DNA of 16,584 nucleotides from positions 1 through 16,584 of the forward strand of contig JAJZCS010000015.1 of assembly GCA_021829055.1 (NCBI GenBank), read 5' to 3'. Below, one piece after another: positions 1-8,176 of this stretch (position 1 is its first letter; each line of letters starts with the position of its first letter). A program made the translations under genes and the position numbers. Under the pieces are notes generated by a model. It saw only the letters and a list, made by a program, of their open reading frames with translations, had not been told where the DNA came from and did no database searches. The DNA is from Pseudomonadota bacterium. Lineage in GTDB: Bacteria; Pseudomonadota; Alphaproteobacteria; Acetobacterales; Acetobacteraceae.

Positions 1-401
1 CGCTGGTCGAGAAGATCCCGGTGACGCCGGCCAACGTCAATGACGGCCGCGCCGGCGGTGCCGTGATCCCGGATGATCCGGGCAAGGTCTTTGCCGACAG
101 CGCCTGTCGTGGCGATCACTTTCACGATGCCGTTCGTGCAAAGGGTGGCGTTCCCCGGATCGTCGCCACTGGCACGTGGGGCCGCGACCAACAGGAAACG
201 TTGCAAAAGCTCCGCCAATGGAATCAGCTGATCCATCGCGTGCGCGGCCGGATCGAGAAGATCTTCGGCACCTGGAAGCGATGCTATGGCCTGCGCCGAA
301 TACGATGGCGAGGTCTTGCCAAAGCCACCGTCCAGGTTCATCTTACTGCCATCGCCTGCAAGCTCAAGTGCACGATGAATATTCTCGCCTTCCCGGCATG
401 A
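1..401 (+). CDS. IS5-family transposase, 3' part (cut by window edge)
   Basis: This is the C-terminal half of a DDE transposase that cuts and joins insertion-sequence ends. The open frame runs in from the window edge (first full codon at 3), so the true start and the first catalytic Asp lie outside. Visible are the VTPANV motif, the second catalytic Asp in VFADSACRG (codon 96-98), and the catalytic Glu in RGRIEKIFGTWKR (codon 255-257), followed by the YGLRR and HLTAIA block typical of IS5-type C-termini. The stop is TGA at 399-401. Cys stands where relatives usually have Tyr in the DSA(Y)RG and AIA(Y) positions, which may be drift or mild decay. It points towards the end of the efflux operon. 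Family assignment is firm; the subgroup (perhaps IS1031/IS427-like) is a guess, and whether the intact element is active cannot be seen. Confidence 0.88.
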   Translation, partial: LVEKIPVTPANVNDGRAGGAVIPDDPGKVFADSACRGDHFHDAVRAKGGVPRIVATGTWGRDQQETLQKLRQWNQLIHRVRGRIEKIFGTWKRCYGLRRIRWRGLAKATVQVHLTAIACKLKCTMNILAFPA

Positions 402-449
402 AGATTGTCCCCGGCCCCGCCCAGGGCGCAGGACAGACAGGCCAAACAC

Positions 450-544
450 CAAAGAGCCATTGCGCTTGCAAAGCGCTAGACCTGCCCACGCACAGGTCTC
501 CTAGATGCGGCAGCTGCCAGGGCCGCCTTGTTCAGGGCTCTTTG
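450..544. repeat. 9-bp inverted repeat, possible IS end region
   Basis: CAAAGAGCC at 450-458 is exactly mirrored by GGCTCTTTG at 536-544, with 77 nt between. Either copy lies at a plausible distance past the transposase stop to belong to the element's right terminal repeat. The left end of the element is outside the window, so the terminus cannot be confirmed, and a 9-bp match could be chance. Confidence 0.3.
462..499. repeat. Two adjacent perfect hairpins
   Basis: GCGCTT (462-467) pairs with AAGCGC (471-476) across a 3-nt loop. One base further on, AGACCTG (478-484) pairs with CAGGTCT (493-499) across an 8-nt loop. Neither is followed by a run of T on either strand, so a Rho-independent terminator is not established. 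They could be subterminal IS structure or mRNA 3'-end stabilisers. Confidence 0.45.
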
Positions 545-565
545 ATTTTGAGGTGTTCTGGTCTG

Positions 566-586
566 CGTCTCCAGCTGTCGGAGACG
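566..586. repeat. Perfect 7-bp hairpin downstream of the efflux operon
   Basis: CGTCTCC (566-572) pairs with GGAGACG (580-586) across a 7-nt loop. It lies 130 nt past the stop of the last efflux gene in that gene's reading direction. It has no T-tract on the minus-strand exit side, so at best it is a weak terminator or an RNA-stability element. Confidence 0.4.
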
Positions 587-601
587 ATGATTGGACCCGT
601 T

Positions 602-613
602 AGTGCCGGCACT
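602..613. repeat. 12-bp perfect palindrome
   Basis: AGTGCCGGCACT reads the same on both strands. It sits about 100 nt beyond the stop of the last efflux gene. It could be a dimeric protein site, part of a 3'-end structure, or chance. Confidence 0.35.
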
Positions 614-715
614 GAGCGACTCGGTTGACTACCCCATCTGGATCATACAAGACTGCGAGTCCGATAAATCAGCCTTTCCGGACTGACGGATAATAACGAC
701 GTATTGGCTATGTCA

Positions 716-3700
716 TCATTCAGCCGGAATCTGTTCAGTGTCCGGTATGGCTGCAATGCGTCGGGCGTGCCGTTTGCCAAATCCCGTGAGCGCCAGATAT
801 ATCACGGGCGTCGTATAAAGAGTGAGAGCCTGACAGACGATCAGGCCGCCAATGACAGCAACGCCCAACGGACGGCGGAGTTGGTAACCAGTTCCAAAAG
901 CGAGTGCAAGAGGAAGCGCGCCAAGCAGTGCGGCCAAACTTGTCATCATAATGGGGCGAAATCGCTCGAGGCTTGCTTCGCGGATGGCTTCATGAGGAGT
1001 CAGGCCACGATCCCGTTCCGCAGCAAGAGCGAAATCGACTAACATTATACCATTTTTCTTGACTATCCCCATCAACAGAAAAATACCGATGACGCCGATG
1101 ACAGAGAGTGGAATGCCAGTCATCAGCAATGCCAGCAATGCGCCGACACCGGCAGATGGTAGTGTCGATAAGATGGTCAGCGGCTGTGCAAGACTCTCGT
1201 AAAGAACGCCAAGAACGACGTAGATAGCGAAAAGTGAGGCAAGAATAAGAAGCGGTTCCGAGCGCAGTGACCTGAGGAAATATTCGGCGTTTCCGCCGAA
1301 TTTGATCCCGACTCCAGCCGGAATGGCCATTGCGGCGATAGCGGCCTTCACAGAGGCGAGGGCGGGACCGAGTGTCGAACCAGGCGCCACATTAAAACTG
1401 ATCGTCGAGGCGGGTATGCCGTCAAGGTGCGTGACTGTGAGAGGTGCTGTCGTGCGTTCGATGGTGATCAGTGCACGTAGCGGGACGGGGCCATGACTTC
1501 CTGGCACAAACACACGATCGAGATCGACTGGCGACCTTTGGAGCGCGGACGGGGCTTTCATAACGACGGCATACTGGTTTTGCGACTTGTAGATACGCGA
1601 GATCTGCCGCTGGGCGAATGCATTTTCCAGTGCCGAATCCACTGCTGCCACCGTGACACCTAACCGTGCGGCGCTACTTCGATCAATTTTGACCGTGATC
1701 TGCGTTTCGGCCTTGTTCTGGTCACTGGAGACGTTGTCGACCGTCTTTAGCTTGCGCAGCCTCTGCTCTATGGCGCGGGTAATTGTGTCAAGCCCTGCCA
1801 GCGACGGATCCATAATCGAAAAACTGTACTGGCCGGCGTTGTTCTGCCCGCCAATATGGAGATCTTGGACAACCTGCAAGTAGGTATTGATCCCGGGAAG
1901 GTCGGCAAGCTTGCGGGCAAGCTCCATTATCACTTTCCGGGCGGAGAGTTTGCGCTCTGACCGTGGCTTAAGTCCAATAAACATCTGGCCTCGGTTCGCC
2001 GAAGAAAAGCCGTTAGCAACCCCGACGCGGGTACTGATCGTGTCTACATTTGGGTTTTCCATAATGATTTTTGTCACGGCAGCTTGTAATTTTTCCATTC
2101 TGTGGAAAGAGACATTGGGCGCAGCGATTGTTTGGCCGCTGATCAGGCCGGTATCTTCTTGCGGTATGAAGCTCTTTGGTACCTCGATGTAAAGAAAAAA
2201 GGTGAATATCACCGTTAAGCCGAACAGGAGTAACATCAGTTTGCGGTGAACCAAGGCCCAGTCAAGGCTACGGCCGTACGAATCGAGCGTGCGGCGATAT
2301 AGCCGCTCTATGCTTTCGCTCACGACCCACGCAGAGCTGATTTTGGGTGTTTTTCCCATGAAGTGGGCGCAAATCATTGGCGTTACGGTCAGGGAGACAA
2401 TGCCCGACACCGCGATCGCAACGGACAGCGTCATCGCGAATTCATAGAAAAGGCTGCCGATGATTCCACCCATGAGAGTGAGAGGAAGAAACACAACAAT
2501 CAGTGACACTGTAATCGAGAAAACCGTAAAACCGATCTGCCGTGCGCCCGCGAGGGCCGCCTCGACTCCCGTCAGCCCATGTTCATGCTGCGTCACGATA
2601 TTCTCGATCATGACGATGGCGTCGTCAACTACGAAACCAACGGAAATTGTTAATGCCAGTAGCGATAGGTTGTCGAGAGAGAACCCCAGAGCCCACATTG
2701 CAGCGAGCGTACCTGCAAGGGAGAGCGGCACTGTAATGCCCGCAGCGATTGTTGGCGTTAGCCGGCGCATGAATAAAGTAACCACAACGAGAACAAGGAG
2801 AATGGTGATCAGGAGCGTGTACTGAATGTCCGCAACGCTTGCCCGGATCGTTGTTGTCCGATCGGTCAGGATCGACAGCTTGACCGCGGGCGGGAGGAAT
2901 CTGCGCAGGTCCGGTAGAAGGCGCTTGACGCCCTCAACCGTCTGAATCACGTTGGCCGAAGGTGTTTTTGTGATATCAATGACAATACCGGGCTTGTCTC
3001 CAATGGTTGCGGCAAGCTGGGTGTTGGCTACACCATTGATTACCGAGGCGACAGCTGAAAGCCGCAGGGTAGCATCGCCCTTTGCTGCGAGAACGATGCG
3101 GCGGTACTGTGCGGCATCATCGAGTTGCCCGTTGATTGCGAGTGTATGGGCTTGATTGAGCCCTTGAATCACGCCTAAGGGCGCTAGATCATTGGCGCTC
3201 CGTACGGCGTTGTAGACGTTCGTGGCCGTCAACCCAGCGGCGGCGAGCGCTTGCTGGTGGAGCCGGATCCGCACGGCAGGGGATTGCGCTCCGTAGATGT
3301 TCACCTGGGCAACACCGTCTACCTGAGACAGACGTTGTACAAGAATTGTGTTGGCAATATCGTAAATTTTACCCAAACTCATTGTCGGAGACGTAAGCGA
3401 GAGCGTCATGATTGGTCGGGCGGAGGGATTGAACTCCTTATAAAATGGTCGGCTGGGCATATCCGACGGAAGATTTGGCAGCGCGGTGTTGATCGCAGCC
3501 TGAACATCATAGGCATCGGCGTCGATATTTGTGTTGGTACCGAAGAGAAGAATAATCGAGGTATTTCCAATAGAGTTTATCGATCTGACTTCATCGACTC
3601 CCGGAATTAGGCCAAGTGTGTGCTCAAGAGGCGCCGCGATCGTGCTGGCCATCGTGGCTGGGTCAGCCCCAGGTTCGGAGGCAAAAACAACGATTGCGGG

Positions 3701-3826
3701 AATTGGAATACTCGGTAGAGGAGCGACAGGCAGCAGGCGGTATGCCAGTGCCCCAGCCAGTAGGACGGCGATTGCGAGAAGCGATGTTCCGATCGGCCGG
3801 CGGATAAAAGGGGCAGAGAAATTCAC
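716..3826 (-). CDS. RND efflux permease, MdtB/MdtC-like (second of tandem pair)
   Basis: This is the inner-membrane pump subunit of the HAE-1 resistance-nodulation-division class, exporting drugs or other amphiphiles from periplasm and inner leaflet by H+ antiport. Its 1036 residues are the usual length. Seen: the N-terminal FIRRP and first membrane helix (about 11-33), a porter domain about 35-330, the proton-relay pair D401-D402 in GFVVDDAIVMIENI within helix 4, a second helix 7 and porter half from about 530, and K923-K924 in MGIVKKNGIMLVDFAL of the helix-10 region. All relay residues are present, so it should be active. The start is GTG (3824-3826), 3 nt after the stop of the preceding permease, with AGCAGG as ribosome site 7 nt upstream. 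Its stop is TGA at 716-718. It has no low-complexity insert, unlike its partner. By analogy with MdtB/MdtC the two permeases may form a mixed trimer, which is inference. Last gene of the operon. Confidence 0.95.
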   Translation of the reverse strand: MNFSAPFIRRPIGTSLLAIAVLLAGALAYRLLPVAPLPSIPIPAIVVFASEPGADPATMASTIAAPLEHTLGLIPGVDEVRSINSIGNTSIILLFGTNTNIDADAYDVQAAINTALPNLPSDMPSRPFYKEFNPSARPIMTLSLTSPTMSLGKIYDIANTILVQRLSQVDGVAQVNIYGAQSPAVRIRLHQQALAAAGLTATNVYNAVRSANDLAPLGVIQGLNQAHTLAINGQLDDAAQYRRIVLAAKGDATLRLSAVASVINGVANTQLAATIGDKPGIVIDITKTPSANVIQTVEGVKRLLPDLRRFLPPAVKLSILTDRTTTIRASVADIQYTLLITILLVLVVVTLFMRRLTPTIAAGITVPLSLAGTLAAMWALGFSLDNLSLLALTISVGFVVDDAIVMIENIVTQHEHGLTGVEAALAGARQIGFTVFSITVSLIVVFLPLTLMGGIIGSLFYEFAMTLSVAIAVSGIVSLTVTPMICAHFMGKTPKISSAWVVSESIERLYRRTLDSYGRSLDWALVHRKLMLLLFGLTVIFTFFLYIEVPKSFIPQEDTGLISGQTIAAPNVSFHRMEKLQAAVTKIIMENPNVDTISTRVGVANGFSSANRGQMFIGLKPRSERKLSARKVIMELARKLADLPGINTYLQVVQDLHIGGQNNAGQYSFSIMDPSLAGLDTITRAIEQRLRKLKTVDNVSSDQNKAETQITVKIDRSSAARLGVTVAAVDSALENAFAQRQISRIYKSQNQYAVVMKAPSALQRSPVDLDRVFVPGSHGPVPLRALITIERTTAPLTVTHLDGIPASTISFNVAPGSTLGPALASVKAAIAAMAIPAGVGIKFGGNAEYFLRSLRSEPLLILASLFAIYVVLGVLYESLAQPLTILSTLPSAGVGALLALLMTGIPLSVIGVIGIFLLMGIVKKNGIMLVDFALAAERDRGLTPHEAIREASLERFRPIMMTSLAALLGALPLALAFGTGYQLRRPLGVAVIGGLIVCQALTLYTTPVIYLALTGFGKRHARRIAAIPDTEQIPAE

Positions 3827-3829
3827 GAT

Positions 3830-6800
3830 CTAGCCTGCTGGTGTTTGCAGGATCTTGCGCCTTTCCTGGGGGCGCAAGTGGTCAAGGGCGAGGTAAATGA
3901 CCGGCGTCGTGAAGAGAGTCAGGATCTGGCTAACGAGGAGGCCGCCGATGATCGTGATACCAAGCGGGGCACGCAACTCCGCGCCTGCGCCACCTTCGAG
4001 TACGAGAGGTACTGCGCCGAAAAGAGCGGCCAGTGTCGTCATCATGATCGGACGAAAGCGAAGAATCGCGGCCTCCGTGATAGCTGCTTCCGGTGCCAGA
4101 CCCATTGTTCGCTCCGCCTCGATTGCGAAATCCACCATGATGATCCCATTTTTCTTGACGATGCCCATAAGCAGGACAATTCCGACGAGTGTTACCAATG
4201 TGAATTCGGTGCCAGTCAGCGCCATAGCAAGCAGAGCGCCAAGACCAGCTGACGGTAGGGTCGAGAGGATCGTGATAGGATGAATTGTACTTTCATAGAG
4301 AACGCCAAGAACGATGTAGATCACGACGGCGGCTGCAAGAATCAACCATGGTTCCTGTGTTAGGGAAGACTGGAATTCTGCAGCAGATCCGGTAAATGTT
4401 CCTGTTATCTGTTTTGGTATAGGCATTTTTTTTTCGGCGTTAGTTATGGCTTGTTCGGCAGAGCCGAGCGACGTGCCGCGAGCGAGATCGAAGCTTAGCG
4501 TGGTTGAAGGAAACTGGTCTTCACGGGTGATCACAAGCGGGCCATATCGCTGCGTGATTGTCGCAACCTGTGAAAGTGGGACTTGAGGTACTACGCTTTC
4601 GGAAGCGGGCGTTGCGCTTGTCGTGGTATTGCCGCTGACCCCCGAACCTGGTCCAATGGGCAAAGCTGCAGAACTTGCCGTTATGGAACCGGTGGGAATA
4701 TAGATATCTCCAAGAGCGCCAGGTGATGTTGTGAAAGTCGCGGCGACGCCAAGGATAACCCGGTACTGCGCGTTCTGTGTATAAATCGTTGAAATTTGCC
4801 GTTGGCCGAACGCATCATAAATGGCGTCTTCGATGGCGGCCATGCTGATTCCGAGGCGCGCAGCGGCGACACGATGAACATCGATATATGTCTGTAATCC
4901 ATCATTTTGCTGGTTACTAGCTACATCGCGCAACTGCGGAAGCGACCGCATCATAGCCTCGGTACGACGGGACCAGATGTCCAGTTCGGTGCGGTCCGTA
5001 TCGGTCAGTACATATTGATACTGCGCCGACGAGATTTCGGATGAAAGCGTGATGTCCTGCACGGGTTGCATGTAAAGCCGCATGCCTGGGATGTTAGCCA
5101 GGGAATCCTGAAGCTGCGCCATCACTGTGGTGAGAGGAGGTCGTTTGCCAATTGGCTTGAGGACGATGGAAAGGCGGCCGGTGTTCAAGGTCAGGTTGGT
5201 TAGTCCGGCCCCCAACAGCGCGGTGACTCCTTCAACGGCGGTATTGCGGCGGATCTGGGATACAACTTGATCTTCCAGTCGCTGCATGGCGTCGAGAGAA
5301 CTGGTCTGTGCGCCTTGAATCACAGCGGTGATCTGGCCGGTATCCTCCTGCGGCAGCAAAGCTTTCGGTATGGCAAGAAACAGTGCAACGGTTAACAGCA
5401 CTGTTGCCGCGAAGATCGCAATAATCAAATTGGGGCGGCGCAGACTCCAGACGAGCCCCCGCCGATAAGAACGACGCAAACGCTCGAGCGTATCTCCGGC
5501 GGCACGGCCGATGCGGCCTGGAGGGCCTTCGTCTGCCGAGCGGAGCAGGCGACCACTCATCATCGGCGTTAGAGTTAGGGAAATTACGGCGGAAATCACG
5601 ACTGCGATTACCAAGGTGACGGCGAATTCGCTGAATAGGCGGCCGATTACGCCTGGCATGAAAAGCAGGGGAATGAATACGGCGACCAGCGAAACGGTGA
5701 GTGACACGATGGTGAAGCCGATCTGCTGGGAGCCGAGATAGGCTGCACGTAACGGCTTCTCGCCAGCCTCGATGAATCGAACGATGTTTTCTACCATTAC
5801 GATGGCATCGTCGACGACGAAACCGGCAGCGACGGTTAAGGCCATCAGTGAGAGATTGTCGAGTTGAAAACCAAGCATGTTCATCACCGCAAACGTCGCG
5901 ATGATCGAAAGCGGTAGAGCAGCAGCAGGGATCAAAACCGCGCGAGGGTTGGGCAAAAAAACGAAGATCACCAGGATCACTAGAAGGGCGGCACTGATCA
6001 GAGTGACCTGCACGTCGCGCACCGAGGCCCGGATGGTCGAGGTGCGATTGGCGACAATCTGCAGATGGATGCCCGCGGGCAGGGAGGAGGCAAGTTCGTG
6101 CAGCGTTGACTGGACGTGCGCAACAGTGGCGACAATATTTGCTCCTGGTTGCCGCTGGATGTCGAGGATCACGGCCGGAGTACCATTATAACTTGCGCAA
6201 ACCTGATTGTTTTCAAGGCCCTCAGTGACAGTGCCGACCGCCGAGAGTCGAACTGGTGCCTTGTTGCGATAGGCGACGACGAGGTGACGATATTCCGATA
6301 CAGAGGTCAGCTGGTCATTTGCGCCGAGCGTATACGCCTGATGAAGACCATCAAACGAACCTTTCGCGCCTGCCTGATTGGCATTGACGACGGCATTTCG
6401 CACGTCTTCTAGCGAGAGGCCATACGCGGCGAGTTGTTCCGGGTCGACACCGATTCGAACAGCCTTGCGCAATCCACCCTCGATCGTGACTAGGCCAACA
6501 CCTTTGATCTGTGAAAGCTTCTGAAGCAGAACCGTTTGGGCAGCATTGGCAATCTCGTAGAGTGGCATGGTCCGCGACGTCAGCGCCAACGTTAGGATTG
6601 GGGCGTCTGCGGGGTTCACCTCTTTGTACACCGGGGGATATTGTAGGTTTGGAGGCAACGTTCCGGAGGCCGCGTTGATTGCGGCTTGGACGTTCTGTGC
6701 CGCAGTCTGCAGGGGGACGCTGAGAGCAAAGCGCAATGTGATTGCACTGGTATCCTGACCGGAAATCGAACTCATGGCGTCGAGGCCAGAGATCTCGCCG

Positions 6801-7012
6801 AATTGGCGCTCAAGTGGGGCGGTGATCAGTTTTGAGACTGTATTCGGAGAAGCGCCAGGGAGTTTGGTTACGACCTGAATGGTTGGAAAATCGACTTGGG
6901 GAAGCGAGGAAATAGCAAGTGCGCGATACCCGAGGACACCGAGAAGCAAGATTGCGATCGCAAGGAGGGAGGTTGCAACCGGCCGCGCAATAAACGGTGC
7001 GGAAATATTCAC
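3830..7012 (-). CDS. RND efflux permease, MdtB/MdtC-like (first of tandem pair)
   Basis: A 1060-residue HAE-1 RND permease, paralogous to the next gene but clearly diverged. It starts FIARPVATSLLAI (helix 1, about 8-30) and carries the proton-relay pair D401-D402 in GFVVDDAIVMVENI and K953-K954 in MGIVKKNGIIMVDFAI, so proton coupling should work. It is about 24 residues longer than its partner. Most of the difference is a Ser/Thr/Gly-rich stretch at about 776-808 in the second periplasmic half, between IYIPTG and VPLSQV. Codons for E860-K861-K862-M863 contain nine consecutive A (T9 at 4426-4434 on the given strand). The start is GTG (7010-7012), overlapping the adaptor's TGA as GTGA, so translation is probably coupled. 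An AAGGTG ribosome site lies upstream. Role and substrate range are inferred from the family; specificity cannot be read from sequence. Confidence 0.95.
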   Translation of the reverse strand: MNISAPFIARPVATSLLAIAILLLGVLGYRALAISSLPQVDFPTIQVVTKLPGASPNTVSKLITAPLERQFGEISGLDAMSSISGQDTSAITLRFALSVPLQTAAQNVQAAINAASGTLPPNLQYPPVYKEVNPADAPILTLALTSRTMPLYEIANAAQTVLLQKLSQIKGVGLVTIEGGLRKAVRIGVDPEQLAAYGLSLEDVRNAVVNANQAGAKGSFDGLHQAYTLGANDQLTSVSEYRHLVVAYRNKAPVRLSAVGTVTEGLENNQVCASYNGTPAVILDIQRQPGANIVATVAHVQSTLHELASSLPAGIHLQIVANRTSTIRASVRDVQVTLISAALLVILVIFVFLPNPRAVLIPAAALPLSIIATFAVMNMLGFQLDNLSLMALTVAAGFVVDDAIVMVENIVRFIEAGEKPLRAAYLGSQQIGFTIVSLTVSLVAVFIPLLFMPGVIGRLFSEFAVTLVIAVVISAVISLTLTPMMSGRLLRSADEGPPGRIGRAAGDTLERLRRSYRRGLVWSLRRPNLIIAIFAATVLLTVALFLAIPKALLPQEDTGQITAVIQGAQTSSLDAMQRLEDQVVSQIRRNTAVEGVTALLGAGLTNLTLNTGRLSIVLKPIGKRPPLTTVMAQLQDSLANIPGMRLYMQPVQDITLSSEISSAQYQYVLTDTDRTELDIWSRRTEAMMRSLPQLRDVASNQQNDGLQTYIDVHRVAAARLGISMAAIEDAIYDAFGQRQISTIYTQNAQYRVILGVAATFTTSPGALGDIYIPTGSITASSAALPIGPGSGVSGNTTTSATPASESVVPQVPLSQVATITQRYGPLVITREDQFPSTTLSFDLARGTSLGSAEQAITNAEKKMPIPKQITGTFTGSAAEFQSSLTQEPWLILAAAVVIYIVLGVLYESTIHPITILSTLPSAGLGALLAMALTGTEFTLVTLVGIVLLMGIVKKNGIIMVDFAIEAERTMGLAPEAAITEAAILRFRPIMMTTLAALFGAVPLVLEGGAGAELRAPLGITIIGGLLVSQILTLFTTPVIYLALDHLRPQERRKILQTPAG

Positions 7013-8172
7013 GTCGAAGGCACCTTGACCGGAGATACGATTCTGACCGAAGCTCCGTCTTCTAGGCGAGCGCTCCCTTCGGTAACCACTTGTTCACCCG
7101 GCTTCAGCCCCTTCGTGACGACCGCGGTACTCTCATCATAATAACCGAGTGTTACCGGCTGGACCGCCGCGATAAGGCGTTTCGAGCCTTTTGGCCCGGT
7201 TTTGATAAGATAAACGAAACTGCCCTTCGGACCCTGCTGAACAGCAACAGGAGGAATTGTCACGACGCCGTGGAAGATTCCGACTAGAACACGGACATTC
7301 ACGTAGGCGCCGGGCCAGAGTTCAAGGGATGGATTGGGAAAATTCCCCTTTGCAGTCAGTGTTCCCGTCGCCGAATTCACGGTGTTGTCGAGAACTGAAA
7401 GCAGGCCATGGTCTAGGATTTTTGCCGTGGAAGGATTACCTTCTGCAGTGGCGATCAGCGGAACCGGGCCGACCGCTTGTGCGGCAACAAGTTGCGGCAG
7501 ATCCTGCTGCGGCAGACTAAATTGTACCGAGATGGGCTGCACTGTATTGATGGTTACGATCCCATTAGGCAGACTTGGATTGATAATGTTCCCGGCATTG
7601 ATCTGTAGAATCCCCGTGCGCCCTGCAATCGGCGCACGGATCTTCGTGTACCCGAGATTGATTTTGTCTGTTTCGATGGTCGCTTCATCTTGCTTTACGA
7701 GTGCTTCGTCTTCGAGGACCGTGGCGGCACTGTTCGCAGCCTGCTGTCGGGAGGTATAGTTCTGCTTGACTAGCATGGCATATTGCCGTGCCTGGAGCCG
7801 GGCGTTAGCCAGACTTGCTTGGTCTTGCGCGAGCTTCGCTTCAGCCTGCGCGAGTGCTGCCCGGTAGGGTGCAGGATCGATTTCGGCAAGCAACTGACCT
7901 TTTCGGACAAATTGTCCCTCATGAAAGAAGATCTTTATGAGAGGCCCTGTGATCATCGGCTCAACCGTAACCGTCCGGTAGGGTACGACGGTACCGAGGC
8001 CATTGAGGTACACCGGCACGTTTGCCACGTGCACCGAAGTGACGGTTACCGGCACCGGGGCTTCTGCACGGACCGGCTTCGGTTTTGCTAAGTGCGTCAA
8101 CCGTAGGATTATGATCGCGATCAGAACGAGCAGGGCCAGAAGGCCGAGAAGCTTTCGTCGGCGTGCTGCCAT
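7009..8172 (-). CDS. RND periplasmic adaptor (membrane fusion protein), MdtA-like
   Basis: This 387-residue adaptor bridges the RND permease and the outer-membrane channel. An N-terminal anchor helix (about 8-25, LLGLLALLVLIAIIIL) follows a basic MAARRRK start. There is no lipobox Cys, so it is held by the helix. A split lipoyl-like domain is seen about 65-100 (VEPMITGPL, GQFVRKGQLLAEIDP) and 173-200 (LGYTKIRAPIAGRTG). Between them an Ala/Gln/Glu-rich alpha-hairpin (about 101-170) forms the coiled coil that meets the channel. The beta-barrel and membrane-proximal parts follow, with LWPGAYVNVRV and an ending rich in GEQVVTEG-type motifs. The start ATG (8170-8172) is 4 nt after the channel gene's stop, with only a weak ribosome site, so coupling to the upstream gene is likely. 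Second gene of the operon. Confidence 0.94.
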   Translation of the reverse strand: MAARRRKLLGLLALLVLIAIIILRLTHLAKPKPVRAEAPVPVTVTSVHVANVPVYLNGLGTVVPYRTVTVEPMITGPLIKIFFHEGQFVRKGQLLAEIDPAPYRAALAQAEAKLAQDQASLANARLQARQYAMLVKQNYTSRQQAANSAATVLEDEALVKQDEATIETDKINLGYTKIRAPIAGRTGILQINAGNIINPSLPNGIVTINTVQPISVQFSLPQQDLPQLVAAQAVGPVPLIATAEGNPSTAKILDHGLLSVLDNTVNSATGTLTAKGNFPNPSLELWPGAYVNVRVLVGIFHGVVTIPPVAVQQGPKGSFVYLIKTGPKGSKRLIAAVQPVTLGYYDESTAVVTKGLKPGEQVVTEGSARLEDGASVRIVSPVKVPST

Positions 8173-8176
8173 TGTT

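Larger units (their letters stand above)
402..715. other. Convergent intergenic region, hairpin-rich, no gene
   Basis: This 314-nt gap lies between the transposase stop and the stop of the last efflux gene, which is read from the other strand. I see no credible coding: the frames that cross it are continuations of shadows of the transposase. It contains many short inverted repeats (462-476, 478-499, 509-518, 566-586, 602-613, 658-684). One end of the insertion sequence must lie here if the element is complete. The gap may also hold transcription end signals for both converging units, but none of the hairpins is followed by a clear T-run on either strand. Confidence 0.7.

Noticed and set aside
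176..628. 150-codon + strand frame overlapping the transposase
   Set aside because: It lies in another frame of the transposase and its translation has no family character; continuation into the gap is chance openness.
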